This document shows positions 1-7,958 of a stretch of DNA of 64,000 bases, piece by piece (positions within the stretch are counted from its first letter, which is position 1; every line of letters begins with the position of its first letter). The notes beneath the pieces were generated by a model. That model saw nothing but the letters and a program-made list of their open reading frames with translations, made no database searches and had not been told where the DNA came from. This DNA is from Acidobacteriota bacterium (lineage in GTDB: Bacteria > Acidobacteriota > Terriglobia > Acidiferrales > UBA7541): the NCBI GenBank assembly GCA_013289715.1, contig JABCZJ010000002.1, positions 244,786-308,785 of the forward strand. The letters are read 5' to 3'. A program made the position numbers and the translations under genes.

Positions 1-107
1 GGCGGCAACAGGTATTTACAGAAGCCGCAGCGACCGCTGCTGGCCAGGAACTTGGCTGGAACGCGGTTCTGCTTTCCGCAATGGCTGCAGGGGCGAATGA
101 CGGGCAA
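1..107 (-). CDS. Thioredoxin-2-like protein, N-terminal part only
   Basis: Partial gene that leaves the window at its left edge; only about 35 residues are visible. They carry two CxxC knuckles (CSHC and CGFC) separated by about 19 residues and the intervening NRVP motif, the pattern of the N-terminal zinc ribbon of thioredoxin 2 (TrxC). The rest, including the redox CGPC site, would lie outside. I place the start at a TTG (107-105) because GGAGG sits six bases upstream and no ATG in this frame is as well placed. Thioredoxin 2 is a cytoplasmic disulfide reductase; here only the zinc-binding part can be seen, so another zinc-ribbon protein is possible. Confidence 0.65.
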   Translation of the reverse strand, partial: MPVIRPCSHCGKQNRVPAKFLASSGRCGFCKYLLP

Positions 108-322
108 AAGAAACCTCCATAAGCGTCGATTCGGATTGGGCGCGAACGATAGGATGCTACGGACCATAGCAAAGTTCCCGCCGAATCAGCCAGCGCCGGA
201 ATGGGGTGGCGCGCTCTGGCCGGTCAGCCGGGAGTAAAATTGTCAGTCTTGACTTTCGCTTTTTATTCGCCTACACTTTCCGGCGTTGTGACCCCAAACA
301 CGCGGAACACTTTGGAGGATAT

Positions 323-832
323 ATGGCACTGAACGAAGCATTGCTCCCCGAATTCGACGCCGAGATGGCCAATACGCGCAAGACGCTAGAGCGCGTGCCG
401 ACCGACAGGTTTTCCTGGAAGCCGCACGAGAAGTCCGGAACGATGGGCTGGCTCGCGAATCACCTGGCGGACGTCCCGGAGTGGGCGGTGTACACGCTGC
501 AGCAAGAGTCGCTGGACATGGCTCCTAACGGAGTTACGCCCATGCCGCCTCCACCGCCCAAAACCACGAAGGAGTTACTGGCAAAGTTTGACAAGAACGT
601 AGCGGCCGCGCGCGGGTTGCTGGCCAAGGCCAGCGACTCCGAGATGCATAAAACGTGGTCGCTGCTGAGCAATGGCGCGACGATCATCGCCATGCCGCGC
701 ACCGCTTGTCTGCGGACATGGGTAATGAACCATGGCATCCATCATCGCGCGCAGCTGGGAGTGTATCTGCGGTTAAACAACATCGCGGTGCCGGCAATCT
801 ATGGGCCGTCGGCAGATGAAGGCGCGATGTGA
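323..832 (+). CDS. DinB family protein
   Basis: A 169-residue protein of the DinB/YfiT four-helix-bundle superfamily, whose members are usually metal-dependent enzymes such as thiol transferases, or have no known function. The sequence has the typical opening (an EFDAEMANTRKTLERV helix), the conserved W of FSWKPHEKSGTMGWLANHL with its histidine, and a late NHGIHHRAQLGVYLR helix whose paired histidines would complete the metal site. The frame is open upstream, but the ATG at 323 has GGAGG eight bases ahead and begins the domain properly. It stands alone between a leftward gene and the sensor kinase at 1102. A second DinB-type protein lies at 47181-47654. The substrate cannot be deduced. Confidence 0.85.
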   Translation: MALNEALLPEFDAEMANTRKTLERVPTDRFSWKPHEKSGTMGWLANHLADVPEWAVYTLQQESLDMAPNGVTPMPPPPPKTTKELLAKFDKNVAAARGLLAKASDSEMHKTWSLLSNGATIIAMPRTACLRTWVMNHGIHHRAQLGVYLRLNNIAVPAIYGPSADEGAM

Positions 833-1101
833 CAGTGGCGCGATACCTCCGATGAACGGCTTCCCTGCTGGCGACCGGCGGGTGGCGGAACTGTCCTTAA
901 TGTCCCGCGTTCGGCAGAGCGCGGGAGGCGAAAGGGGGCGTTCCGCTGTCCGCCACCGCTTTTGGTCGCCTTCGCCGGGCCTTAGTACGAAACCCTTAGT
1001 TCAGCACATGTGACACCTTCGGTACCAACGGCCCATTCCCCCGGCACCGCCCTGCTCGCTATTCTCCAAGAGCGCCACGCACTCCCGGTGCAGGCAGGAC
1101 T

Positions 1102-3375
1102 ATGGGCTATAGGGTATCTTCGGCTTATCTTCGCTCACTCGATACCTCCAATTTGGGGCTGGAGAAGGCGCGCCTGCGCACAAAATTCCTCCTTTCGCTC
1201 ACCTTGCTGATTGCAGCGCTTACCTTCGCCACTTTGGCAGTCGTGCGTCATGCCGCCGAAGAACAGGTACGCACGGGGGTGGAGCGGGATGCACGCAATT
1301 CCGTATTGACGTTCCAAAACCTGCGCTCCGAACGCCAGATTCAACTTGACCGCACCGCCGAGCTGCTGGCCACGCTTCCGACGTTGAAGGAAATGATGGC
1401 GGACGAGCCGGTTTCCGCCATGCAGGATGCTTCCGAACAGTTGTGGCGATCAGGGGACACCGAGCTCTTTGCGCTGGCGGATTGGACGGGAAAGATCGTC
1501 GCGCTGCACACATCGGTGTCGGGATTTTCGCCTGACGCCGCCGAAAAAGCGTTGGCCCATTCGTCCGGCTCAAACGGAGCGGGCGGCTGGTGGTTTGGCG
1601 ACGGACATTTGTACCAGGTGGCAATGCGACCGATTCAGCTTGGCGGGGCGTCGTCGCAAATGTATTTGGGTACGGTCGTCGTCGGGCGCGAGATTGATTC
1701 GAGCGTGGCGGCAGAGGTGGGCCGAATCGCTTTGTGCCAGGTGGCGTTCCGCTACGGCGACGAAGCCGTGGTCAGTTCGTTTTCCACGATGGATGACGCG
1801 ATGGCGGCGAACGCGCTGAAATACACGGCTAGCAAAGACAAAGTCGAAATTGGCGGCAAGAGCTACCTGGTGAGTTCGGTGAATTTGACGCCCGGGACTT
1901 CCCCGCCGCTTACGCTGACCGTGCTTAAGTCCTATGACGACGCGATGTCGTTTCTCACTCGGTTGAATCACACGCTCATGACACTGGGATTCCTGGCGGT
2001 ATTCGCGGGCGGAGCGCTGGTGTTCTTGCTTTCGCGAACATTCACGCAACCGCTGGAGTCGCTGGTACAAGGTGCGCGCGCCCTGGAGCAAGGGAATTAT
2101 CACTATCCGCTCGGTCCGGACACCGGAGATGAGGTGTCCGAGGTGACTGCGGCGTTCGAGCGGATGCGTGGCACTCTGCTGAAAAACGAAGAAGAACGCG
2201 CGACATTGGAAAACCAGTTGCGGCAAGCGCAGAAAATGGAAGCGGTGGGCAGATTTGCCGGCGGGGTGGCGCACGATTTCAACAATCTGCTCACGGTAAT
2301 TAAGGGCCACAGCGATCTGCTGGAAATGAAGTTGGGCACATTGAACGCGGCGCAACACAGCATCGCGCAAGTGCGTAAAGCCGCGGACCGCGCTACGACT
2401 CTGACGCGCCAGTTGCTCGCTTTCAGCCGCATGCAAGTGCTGCAGCCGCGGGTGCTGGATCTGAACGCCCTGATTTCGGATGTTAGCAAAATGCTGCCCA
2501 TGCTGATCGGTGAAGAAGTTGAATACAAGTTCCGCCCGGGCGAATCGCTGGCGCGAGTGAAAGCCGATCCCTCGCAGATTGAACAGGTGCTGGTGAATCT
2601 GGCGGTGAACGCGCGCGACGCGATGCCTAGAGGCGGCCAGCTGACCATTACTACACAAAATGTGCTGCTGGATGCCGACTACGCGCGCAGTCACCCTCCT
2701 ACCGTCGCTGGACGTTACGTGCTGCTGACCGTCGCAGACACCGGCTGTGGCATGGACGAATTGACCAAGGCGAAGGTGTTCGAACCGTTTTTCACGACCA
2801 AGGAAGTAGGTAAAGGCACGGGGCTCGGCCTGGCGACCGTATATGGCGTGGTAAAGCAAAGCGGAGGATATATCTGGGTGGACAGTGCGCCGGGCGAGGG
2901 CACGCGCTTCGAAATTTTCTTGCCGCAGAGCACCGCCGCACCCCAGCTGCCTTGCGAAGACGAGCCCGTCGCCAAGTATTCGCACGGCGTTGGAACCGTG
3001 CTGCTGGCGGAGGACGAAGAAGCAGTTCGCGAGCTGGCGAGCGAATTTCTGAGCTCGAGCGGATACAAGGTCATTACGGGCAAAGACGGATTGGATGCGC
3101 TCGAGAAAGCGGAACAGGAAACCGGAGCCATCGATGTGCTGGTGACCGATATGGTGATGCCACGCATGCGTGGTACGGAGCTTGCCCAGCGGCTGAAACG
3201 CGCGCATCCGCGTATAAAGATTGTGTATATGTCCGGATACCTGGAGCACAACTCCGATGAGGGCTTCGTCGCGGATTCCGCACATTTGCAAAAGCCCTTC
3301 TCGCGCGATTCGTTATTGAAGAAAATGCGCGAAGCGCTGGGACAGGAACTGGAACAACCGCTGCAGACGATCTAG
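1102..3375 (+). CDS. Membrane-bound hybrid sensor histidine kinase with C-terminal receiver
   Basis: A 757-residue two-component protein. Domains in order: a transmembrane helix at about 29-47, a periplasmic sensor region to about 290, a second transmembrane helix at about 292-312, a HAMP linker, then a HisKA domain with the phospho-acceptor His near 391 (motif AGGVAHDFNNLL). A HATPase domain follows, with N box NLAVNARDAMP, G1 DTGCGMD and G2 GKGTGLGLATVYG. It ends in a receiver domain with AEDEE acidic pocket, phospho-acceptor Asp near 683 (VTDMVMP) and the K of LQKPF. The HDFNN-type HisKA is the class found with NtrB-like hybrid kinases. No separate response regulator is adjacent, so its output partner is unknown. 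The start is weakly marked; a later start would remove the first membrane segment, so I keep the long form. Confidence 0.9.
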   Translation: MGYRVSSAYLRSLDTSNLGLEKARLRTKFLLSLTLLIAALTFATLAVVRHAAEEQVRTGVERDARNSVLTFQNLRSERQIQLDRTAELLATLPTLKEMMADEPVSAMQDASEQLWRSGDTELFALADWTGKIVALHTSVSGFSPDAAEKALAHSSGSNGAGGWWFGDGHLYQVAMRPIQLGGASSQMYLGTVVVGREIDSSVAAEVGRIALCQVAFRYGDEAVVSSFSTMDDAMAANALKYTASKDKVEIGGKSYLVSSVNLTPGTSPPLTLTVLKSYDDAMSFLTRLNHTLMTLGFLAVFAGGALVFLLSRTFTQPLESLVQGARALEQGNYHYPLGPDTGDEVSEVTAAFERMRGTLLKNEEERATLENQLRQAQKMEAVGRFAGGVAHDFNNLLTVIKGHSDLLEMKLGTLNAAQHSIAQVRKAADRATTLTRQLLAFSRMQVLQPRVLDLNALISDVSKMLPMLIGEEVEYKFRPGESLARVKADPSQIEQVLVNLAVNARDAMPRGGQLTITTQNVLLDADYARSHPPTVAGRYVLLTVADTGCGMDELTKAKVFEPFFTTKEVGKGTGLGLATVYGVVKQSGGYIWVDSAPGEGTRFEIFLPQSTAAPQLPCEDEPVAKYSHGVGTVLLAEDEEAVRELASEFLSSSGYKVITGKDGLDALEKAEQETGAIDVLVTDMVMPRMRGTELAQRLKRAHPRIKIVYMSGYLEHNSDEGFVADSAHLQKPFSRDSLLKKMREALGQELEQPLQTI

Positions 3376-3538
3376 CCGATCTCGGCCGCACGAACCGGTC
3401 CACGGGCAAAGTCATTTGCACACTCGACCGCAAAGCATTGCTAAGCAAACACCCTCCAGATCGCGATGAAATTCCAAACAGCTTCGCTCGAAAGCGGTAA
3501 ACGGAGAACACTCTGCCGACCGCGAATGGAGCGCTGCG

Positions 3539-3745
3539 ATGCCCGGCATCGATGAAATTATCGTGAAAGACCCGGACGTGCTCGGAGAAACTGCAGTATT
3601 CCGTGGCACGCGCCTGCCCTTTCAAGCTCTCCCGCATTACCTCGAAGGTGGCCAGATACTGGATGACTTTCCCGCGCTAACTCGGGCGGCGGCAATTTCC
3701 GCTTTGGAACTGGCAAGGTCCCTGGTCGTTGGCCAGCTGAAATGA
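3539..3745 (+). CDS. DUF433 antitoxin-like protein
   Basis: A 68-residue protein matching the DUF433 pattern: an N-terminal strand with KDPDVLGETAVFRGTRLPF (normally P-x-x-x-G-x-P-x-x-x-G-T-R), a central LEGGQILDDFP segment and a final ALT..AAISALELA helix. DUF433 proteins are the antitoxin partners of PIN-like DUF5615 toxins in VapBC-like type II systems. GGAG lies seven bases before the ATG. Its TGA stop overlaps the ATG of the next gene (ATGA), the translational coupling usual for antitoxin-first pairs. The DNA-binding helix-turn-helix in the second half is inferred from the family. Confidence 0.85.
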   Translation: MPGIDEIIVKDPDVLGETAVFRGTRLPFQALPHYLEGGQILDDFPALTRAAAISALELARSLVVGQLK

Positions 3746-4068
3746 GAGTTCGGATCGACGAATGCCTGCCGCGCGGATTCAAGAATCATTCGGCCGATCA
3801 CGATTGCCGAGCCGTCCCAGAGGCTGGACTGGCCGGCAAACGAAATGGGGAGCTCCCCTCTCTCGCCGCACAACAAAAGTACGAGATTTTCGTGACGATG
3901 GATAAAGGTGTGGAATACCAACAAAACCTCCGGGGACGCAGCCTAGCGGTCACGATCCTGCGCGCCCAGTCGAATCAGCTCGCCGACCTGTTGCCCTACG
4001 TAGCGGATTGTTTAGAACAGATGAAATCGATCAAGCCTGGCGAGGTAGTGCGGATCGGCTTGGGCTAG
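3742..4068 (+). CDS. DUF5615 PIN-like toxin
   Basis: A 108-residue protein of the DUF5615 family, predicted PIN-fold ribonucleases that act as toxins of DUF433 antitoxins. Visible signatures are the N-terminal RIDECLPRGFKNH (the DECLP acidic motif), the central GLAGKRNGELPSLA segment, and FVTMDKGVEYQQNL, where the aspartate of TMD and the following QQNL are family-typical. It starts inside the stop codon of the antitoxin gene by a 4-base overlap. A toxic RNase activity is inference from the family; nothing in the sequence gives the target RNA. No truncation is visible, so the pair looks intact. Confidence 0.85.
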   Translation: MRVRIDECLPRGFKNHSADHDCRAVPEAGLAGKRNGELPSLAAQQKYEIFVTMDKGVEYQQNLRGRSLAVTILRAQSNQLADLLPYVADCLEQMKSIKPGEVVRIGLG

Positions 4069-4538
4069 GTTCTGATATCCTCGACTCGACCTGCCGTAGT
4101 TTATCCAGATTCATCGAATCAGCTGCGCCTCGCGCGCGGAGCGGCTTCTTTCGCTTTTATATACTCATAGGACAAGCACAGGACAGAGCCTGTTCCGCTC
4201 TCCAGCAAAAGCGGTATGTTTGGAGTTGTGGGTCTGCATAGGCACACGTTCAGGAATTCCGCTCGAGCGTGCGGCTCGTCATCGAACTGACTGTTTTTAG
4301 AGCTGTGAGTGACACGGGGCCGAGCCCAAGGAATCCACGGTCTGCGCGAGTCGGGGGTTTTGCGCGGCAGGGGCGCGGGACAGGCATTCACTCGGGCTTG
4401 GTTTTGACTTCGCCACGCACAGTTTAAGATTTCTTCGAGCGACGACGGGGGTCGGCCGCCCGGCAAGTGCTGCTCCGCGTGCGCGGGTTGCCGGGTAAAC
4501 GGCGCAGCGATGCGGGTGACATCGCCGGCGAGGTAACG
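4069..4538. other. Intergenic stretch, no gene seen
   Basis: No frame with protein-like character was found here. The only distinct structure is the inverted repeat at 4459-4495. Confidence 0.6.
4459..4495 (+). repeat. Inverted repeat upstream of the copper protein gene
   Basis: Perfect 8-base arms (CCCGGCAA and TTGCCGGG) separated by 21 bases. It ends 44 bases before the likely start at 4539, so it would lie in the leader if transcription begins upstream. It could be a leader hairpin or an operator; there is no T-run after it, so a terminator is unlikely. Confidence 0.4.
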
Positions 4539-5378
4539 ATGAACGATAAAATGAAGCATTACGTTGTGCAGGGGTGTTGCATCCTGCTGCTGTTCATTCC
4601 CATCTGCTGCGGGCGGGTGGCCGCGCAAGCCGATTACACGGTGATCACCGTGCAGAACGGCGGCGCCATTACCGGCACGGTGACATGGACGGGGCCGGTC
4701 CCCAAGATCCCCAAGCTGCCTATCAGCAAGAATCCAGACGTGTGCGATCCCGAAGGCATGAAGACGCGCGATCTGGAGCGCTTGTTGATCAATCCCGACG
4801 GCAGCGGAGTCGCCAATACCGTGGTGTTTCTGCGCGGCATTACCAGGGGCAAGGCCATGGATTTGCCGCCCAATCGCATGCAACTCGATCAGAAAACTTG
4901 CCGCTACATTCCGCATATCATGATCATTCCGGAGGCCGGCACGTTGAAGATCGAGAGCGAAGATCCCGTGCTGCATACCGTGCAGATGTTCGGCGTGGCG
5001 ACGAACAATATTCCCTTCCCCTTTCAGCATCAGTTCATTCCCGTCACGCTGCAGCGGAACGGAGTGATTGAACTGAAATGCAATGCCGGGCATGTGTGGA
5101 TGAACGCGAACGCGCTGGTGGTGAAGCATCCCTACTACGCGGTGACGGACGATCACGGCGCCTACAAACTTTCGGATGTGCCGCCGGGCGAATACGAAAT
5201 CGTGGCTTGGCACGAGGGCTGGCAGGTTCTGTCCGAAGCAAAAGTGCTGGATGTCGGCGCGCAGGTGGAAGTGAAACGGCCGATGTACAGTTCGCCGGCT
5301 ACGTGGACCAAGAAGGTGAACGTAAAGCCGAGCGAACCGACGGTGGTGGACTTCACGATTTCGGAGAAACACGAATAA
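4539..5378 (+). CDS. Secreted cupredoxin-like protein with carboxypeptidase regulatory-like domain
   Basis: A 279-residue exported protein. A signal peptide (hydrophobic ILLLFIPICCG, then a VAAQA cut) is followed by a first beta-rich domain. Around the middle lies a plausible type-1 copper site: a His in DPVLHTVQMF, then a Cys, His and Met spaced C-x3-H-x2-M in LKCNAGHVWM, exactly the plastocyanin-loop spacing. After this comes a carboxypeptidase regulatory-like (CarboxypepD_reg) segment with TDDHGAYKLSDVPPGEYEIVAWHEGW. Proteins of this build are periplasmic and often belong to electron-transfer or copper-handling clusters. I chose the ATG at 4539, preceded by GAGGT; an in-frame ATG further upstream would spoil the signal peptide. 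Copper binding is inferred from ligand spacing only. Confidence 0.8.
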   Translation: MNDKMKHYVVQGCCILLLFIPICCGRVAAQADYTVITVQNGGAITGTVTWTGPVPKIPKLPISKNPDVCDPEGMKTRDLERLLINPDGSGVANTVVFLRGITRGKAMDLPPNRMQLDQKTCRYIPHIMIIPEAGTLKIESEDPVLHTVQMFGVATNNIPFPFQHQFIPVTLQRNGVIELKCNAGHVWMNANALVVKHPYYAVTDDHGAYKLSDVPPGEYEIVAWHEGWQVLSEAKVLDVGAQVEVKRPMYSSPATWTKKVNVKPSEPTVVDFTISEKHE

Positions 5379-5554
5379 CGCGTTTGTGCCGGCAATACAC
5401 CCGGCCCTGTATCTGGACCGCGTCGGGCTGACCTAATGGGGCGATTGCGGGCGGCTCTAGGCCCATCCAGCCAGTTTGTTCTCGCCGCGCTTTTCTTGAC
5501 CTGCCTGAAGTTATTTCTACTCACAGACGTATTATAGAGATAGGAGGCGCGCGC

Positions 5555-6151
5555 ATGCTGCCCGTGCCGTTTGCCGGCCGCTGGGGATACGACGCGATCT
5601 TCATCGTGACGTATGCAGTTTGGCTGCTATTTGAATTCGTAACCGGTCGCAAGCGAAAATCAGCCGATCCGACGAAAGCGCGAGACCGCGGCTCGTTCCG
5701 CTTTCTGCTTGCGATGATCTGGGCGGGATTGGCGCTGGCGTTTACGTTTTGCTTTGGTCTTCAGCAGGCGGCCATCCCTTGGATGCGCACGGAGCTCTTT
5801 TTCGTGGGGATCGTCCTGATGTGGGTCGGCATTGGATTGCGCTACTACGCGATGCGGGTGCTGGGGCGCTACTTCACGTTTCAGGTGGACGTGCATTCAG
5901 GGCAAACGGTGATCGAAGCGGGGCCGTACCGCCATATTCGGCATCCTTCGTACACCGGCGCTCTGATCACCGTGATCGGCCTGGGACTAGTGCTGGGAAA
6001 TTGCGCGAGCATTCTTGCGCTGCTTGCGTGTATTTCAGTCGGCTACGCGTATCGCATCCATGTGGAAGAAACGGCGCTGGTCAGCGCGCTCGGGCAACCT
6101 TACAAGGAATATATGACCCGCACCGCGCGGCTGGTGCCATTCGTTCTGTAG
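5555..6151 (+). CDS. Isoprenylcysteine carboxyl methyltransferase family membrane protein
   Basis: A 198-residue integral membrane protein with five or so hydrophobic helices. It carries the ICMT/PEMT signature GPYRHIRHPSYTGALI, which forms the SAM-binding site in this superfamily, and the C-terminal EE motif followed by LGQPYKEYMTRTARLVPFVL. In bacteria such proteins methylate unknown small molecules or lipids; isoprenylated proteins are not expected, so the family name should not be taken as the reaction. GGAGG precedes the ATG by eight bases. It is transcribed in the same direction as the copper-like gene, with 176 bases between them, and converges on the nucleoside hydrolase. Confidence 0.85.
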   Translation: MLPVPFAGRWGYDAIFIVTYAVWLLFEFVTGRKRKSADPTKARDRGSFRFLLAMIWAGLALAFTFCFGLQQAAIPWMRTELFFVGIVLMWVGIGLRYYAMRVLGRYFTFQVDVHSGQTVIEAGPYRHIRHPSYTGALITVIGLGLVLGNCASILALLACISVGYAYRIHVEETALVSALGQPYKEYMTRTARLVPFVL

Positions 6152-6505
6152 TCCGCCCAGCACCGCTAGCGTTTTTTAGTCCCGGGCTGCAACAACGGCT
6201 TAAACGAGGAAAGGTGTCCCGGCCCCTTGATCGTGGACAGTGTTCCGATCCTCGGCAACTTCTGGCCGCGTAGCCGGGGCTTCGCGGGTTTGCTCCTATC
6301 AATTCTCAATGCTCCCCCCAGAGAAGCGCGATCTTGAATCGCACGAATTGCAACGTCGGTAAGCTCCGGCCCTGACCTTCATCGCCCAGATCCGAGTGAA
6401 TCTACGCGATTTCGAGTGATAGGTCACTACGTTTGTGCGAAGCCTGCGCCGATGGTTCGAGAAGTTTTTGCAGCGTCGGTCCCGTCGCGTCGGCCGTCGC
6501 GCGAT
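6152..6505. other. Convergent intergenic stretch
   Basis: Lies between the ends of two converging genes. A run of six T at about 6171-6177 follows a short CGCTAGCG palindrome, too short for a confident terminator. Nothing else recognised. Confidence 0.5.
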
Positions 6506-7735
6506 TCACCCTGCGCTTCCCGTCAAACGCGGAATGAGCAAGCGGAAGAAGCGATCGGGGTCAACGCCCACGGCGACCTGGGCGTTCGGCTTGTAGGGCA
6601 GCTCTGTGGGCGGTGGTTCGGGGGCGCTGGTTTCCATCTGCGGCGATTTGCGGACTGGGCCGTGACCGTCGTAGCCGAGCGTTTGACCTGCGGTCCATTC
6701 TCCGACGGTTTCCACTTCCACGTAGTAGTCCTTGCGCGTGATCACGTCGTGGTCAATCAGCGAAGCGACGGCGAGCGCGTCGTGCAGATCGATGTCCGTG
6801 ACTTCCCCGCCGTGGCGCATGCGCTCGTATGTGGCGCGCAGGATTTTTCCGGCGGCTTGGCTCACTGGATTATTCGCGGCTTCCAGTTGCTTGATGTGTT
6901 CCTCACTCACCCGGCACTTGCGGGTCACGTCCAGGCCCACCATTGTGAGCGGTATATTCGCATCGAACACGATGCGCGCCGCTTCGGGGTCCACGTACAG
7001 ATTAAATTCGGCCGCGGGAGTCATGTTGCCGCCGGAAAGCGAGCCGCCCATGATAGCGATCGCTGGAATCATGTTGGCTAGTTCAGGGTCTGCGCGCAAG
7101 GCTAGCGCGACGTTGGTTAAAGGACCCACGGCGACGATGGTGATCTCGCCGGGATTTTCACGCAGGATGCGGCGAATAATTTCCGGAGCGGTTTCGCGCA
7201 CCGGTTTCGTTTTTGGTTCCGGAAATTCCACGCCGGCAAGGCCGTTTACCCCGTGCACATGCCCCGCTGTCGCCAGGCGTCGAACCAGCGGATGACTCGC
7301 ACCCGCCGCCACTGGAATATCCGTGCGATCGGCAATTTCCAGCAGGCGCAGCGCGTTGGGCAAAGTTAAATCCAGCGGCACATTGCCGGCCACCGGTGTA
7401 ATCGCCTCAACCTTAAGCTCCGGGGAGCGCAGCGCGAGGAAGATGGCCATCGCGTCGTCAATGCCGGGATCTGTGTCAATGATGATGCGGCGCGGTTTGC
7501 CGGGCGCCGCATTGGACACCGATGAATCGGGCGCGTTCCCGCGTGCCCTAATTTCATGAGCAGAGAGCGATCGAGCGGCTGCGAGGCCACCCGTCGCGCC
7601 GGCCACCGCGAAACCTGTAGAGTGTGCCAGGAACTCACGCCGAGTGCATAGCGATTGCTCTCGCGCGCTGTCTGTCGCGCCGGTACAGATCTTCTCCGGT
7701 TCACCCGCCTGCTCTGACTTATGGTCGCGATTCAT
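6506..7735 (-). CDS. Tat-exported nucleoside hydrolase
   Basis: A 409-residue inosine-uridine-preferring nucleoside hydrolase family protein, which splits the N-glycosidic bond of ribonucleosides. The calcium-binding signature DTDPGIDDA begins the catalytic domain; further motifs are the VAVGPLTNVALAL segment, the IMGGSL loop, EFNLYVDPEAA and the late DLHDALAV aspartate, all family hallmarks. The first 60 residues are an export sequence with a twin-arginine motif (TRREFL) and a long alanine/glycine hydrophobic stretch, so the enzyme probably acts in the periplasm on external nucleosides. I prefer the ATG at 7735, ten bases after GGGAGG, over one six codons upstream that would overlap this site. 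Divergent from the VWFA gene. Confidence 0.92.
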   Translation of the reverse strand: MNRDHKSEQAGEPEKICTGATDSAREQSLCTRREFLAHSTGFAVAGATGGLAAARSLSAHEIRARGNAPDSSVSNAAPGKPRRIIIDTDPGIDDAMAIFLALRSPELKVEAITPVAGNVPLDLTLPNALRLLEIADRTDIPVAAGASHPLVRRLATAGHVHGVNGLAGVEFPEPKTKPVRETAPEIIRRILRENPGEITIVAVGPLTNVALALRADPELANMIPAIAIMGGSLSGGNMTPAAEFNLYVDPEAARIVFDANIPLTMVGLDVTRKCRVSEEHIKQLEAANNPVSQAAGKILRATYERMRHGGEVTDIDLHDALAVASLIDHDVITRKDYYVEVETVGEWTAGQTLGYDGHGPVRKSPQMETSAPEPPPTELPYKPNAQVAVGVDPDRFFRLLIPRLTGSAG

Positions 7736-7958
7736 GGCGATCGTGCCTCCCATTGCGAATAGTGATGCCGCGGGATTCTAGCGCGGCGAGGAAGCGACGA
7801 GATACAGGAAACTGAATTTCGCTGCGCTTCGATTCGGCCCGGACAGTCGCGATTGACGGGTGCGGACCGGGCGAGTAGACTTTCCTGTAAGAGTGACTGA
7901 ATCGTAATGGGACGGAACACGCGGGTTCCGCACAGATGCGGCGGGCAGGAGTGGCCGA

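Noticed and set aside
801..1013. 70-codon frame after the DinB gene
   Set aside because: No protein-like pattern and no ribosome site.
1570..3291. Long minus-strand open frame opposite the hybrid kinase
   Set aside because: Composition is His/Arg/Gln-rich antisense of a GC-rich gene and shows no domain; the plus strand has complete kinase motifs.
4119..5372. 417-codon minus-strand frame opposite the copper-like gene
   Set aside because: His/Arg-rich antisense sequence; no family, and plus strand has signal peptide and motifs.
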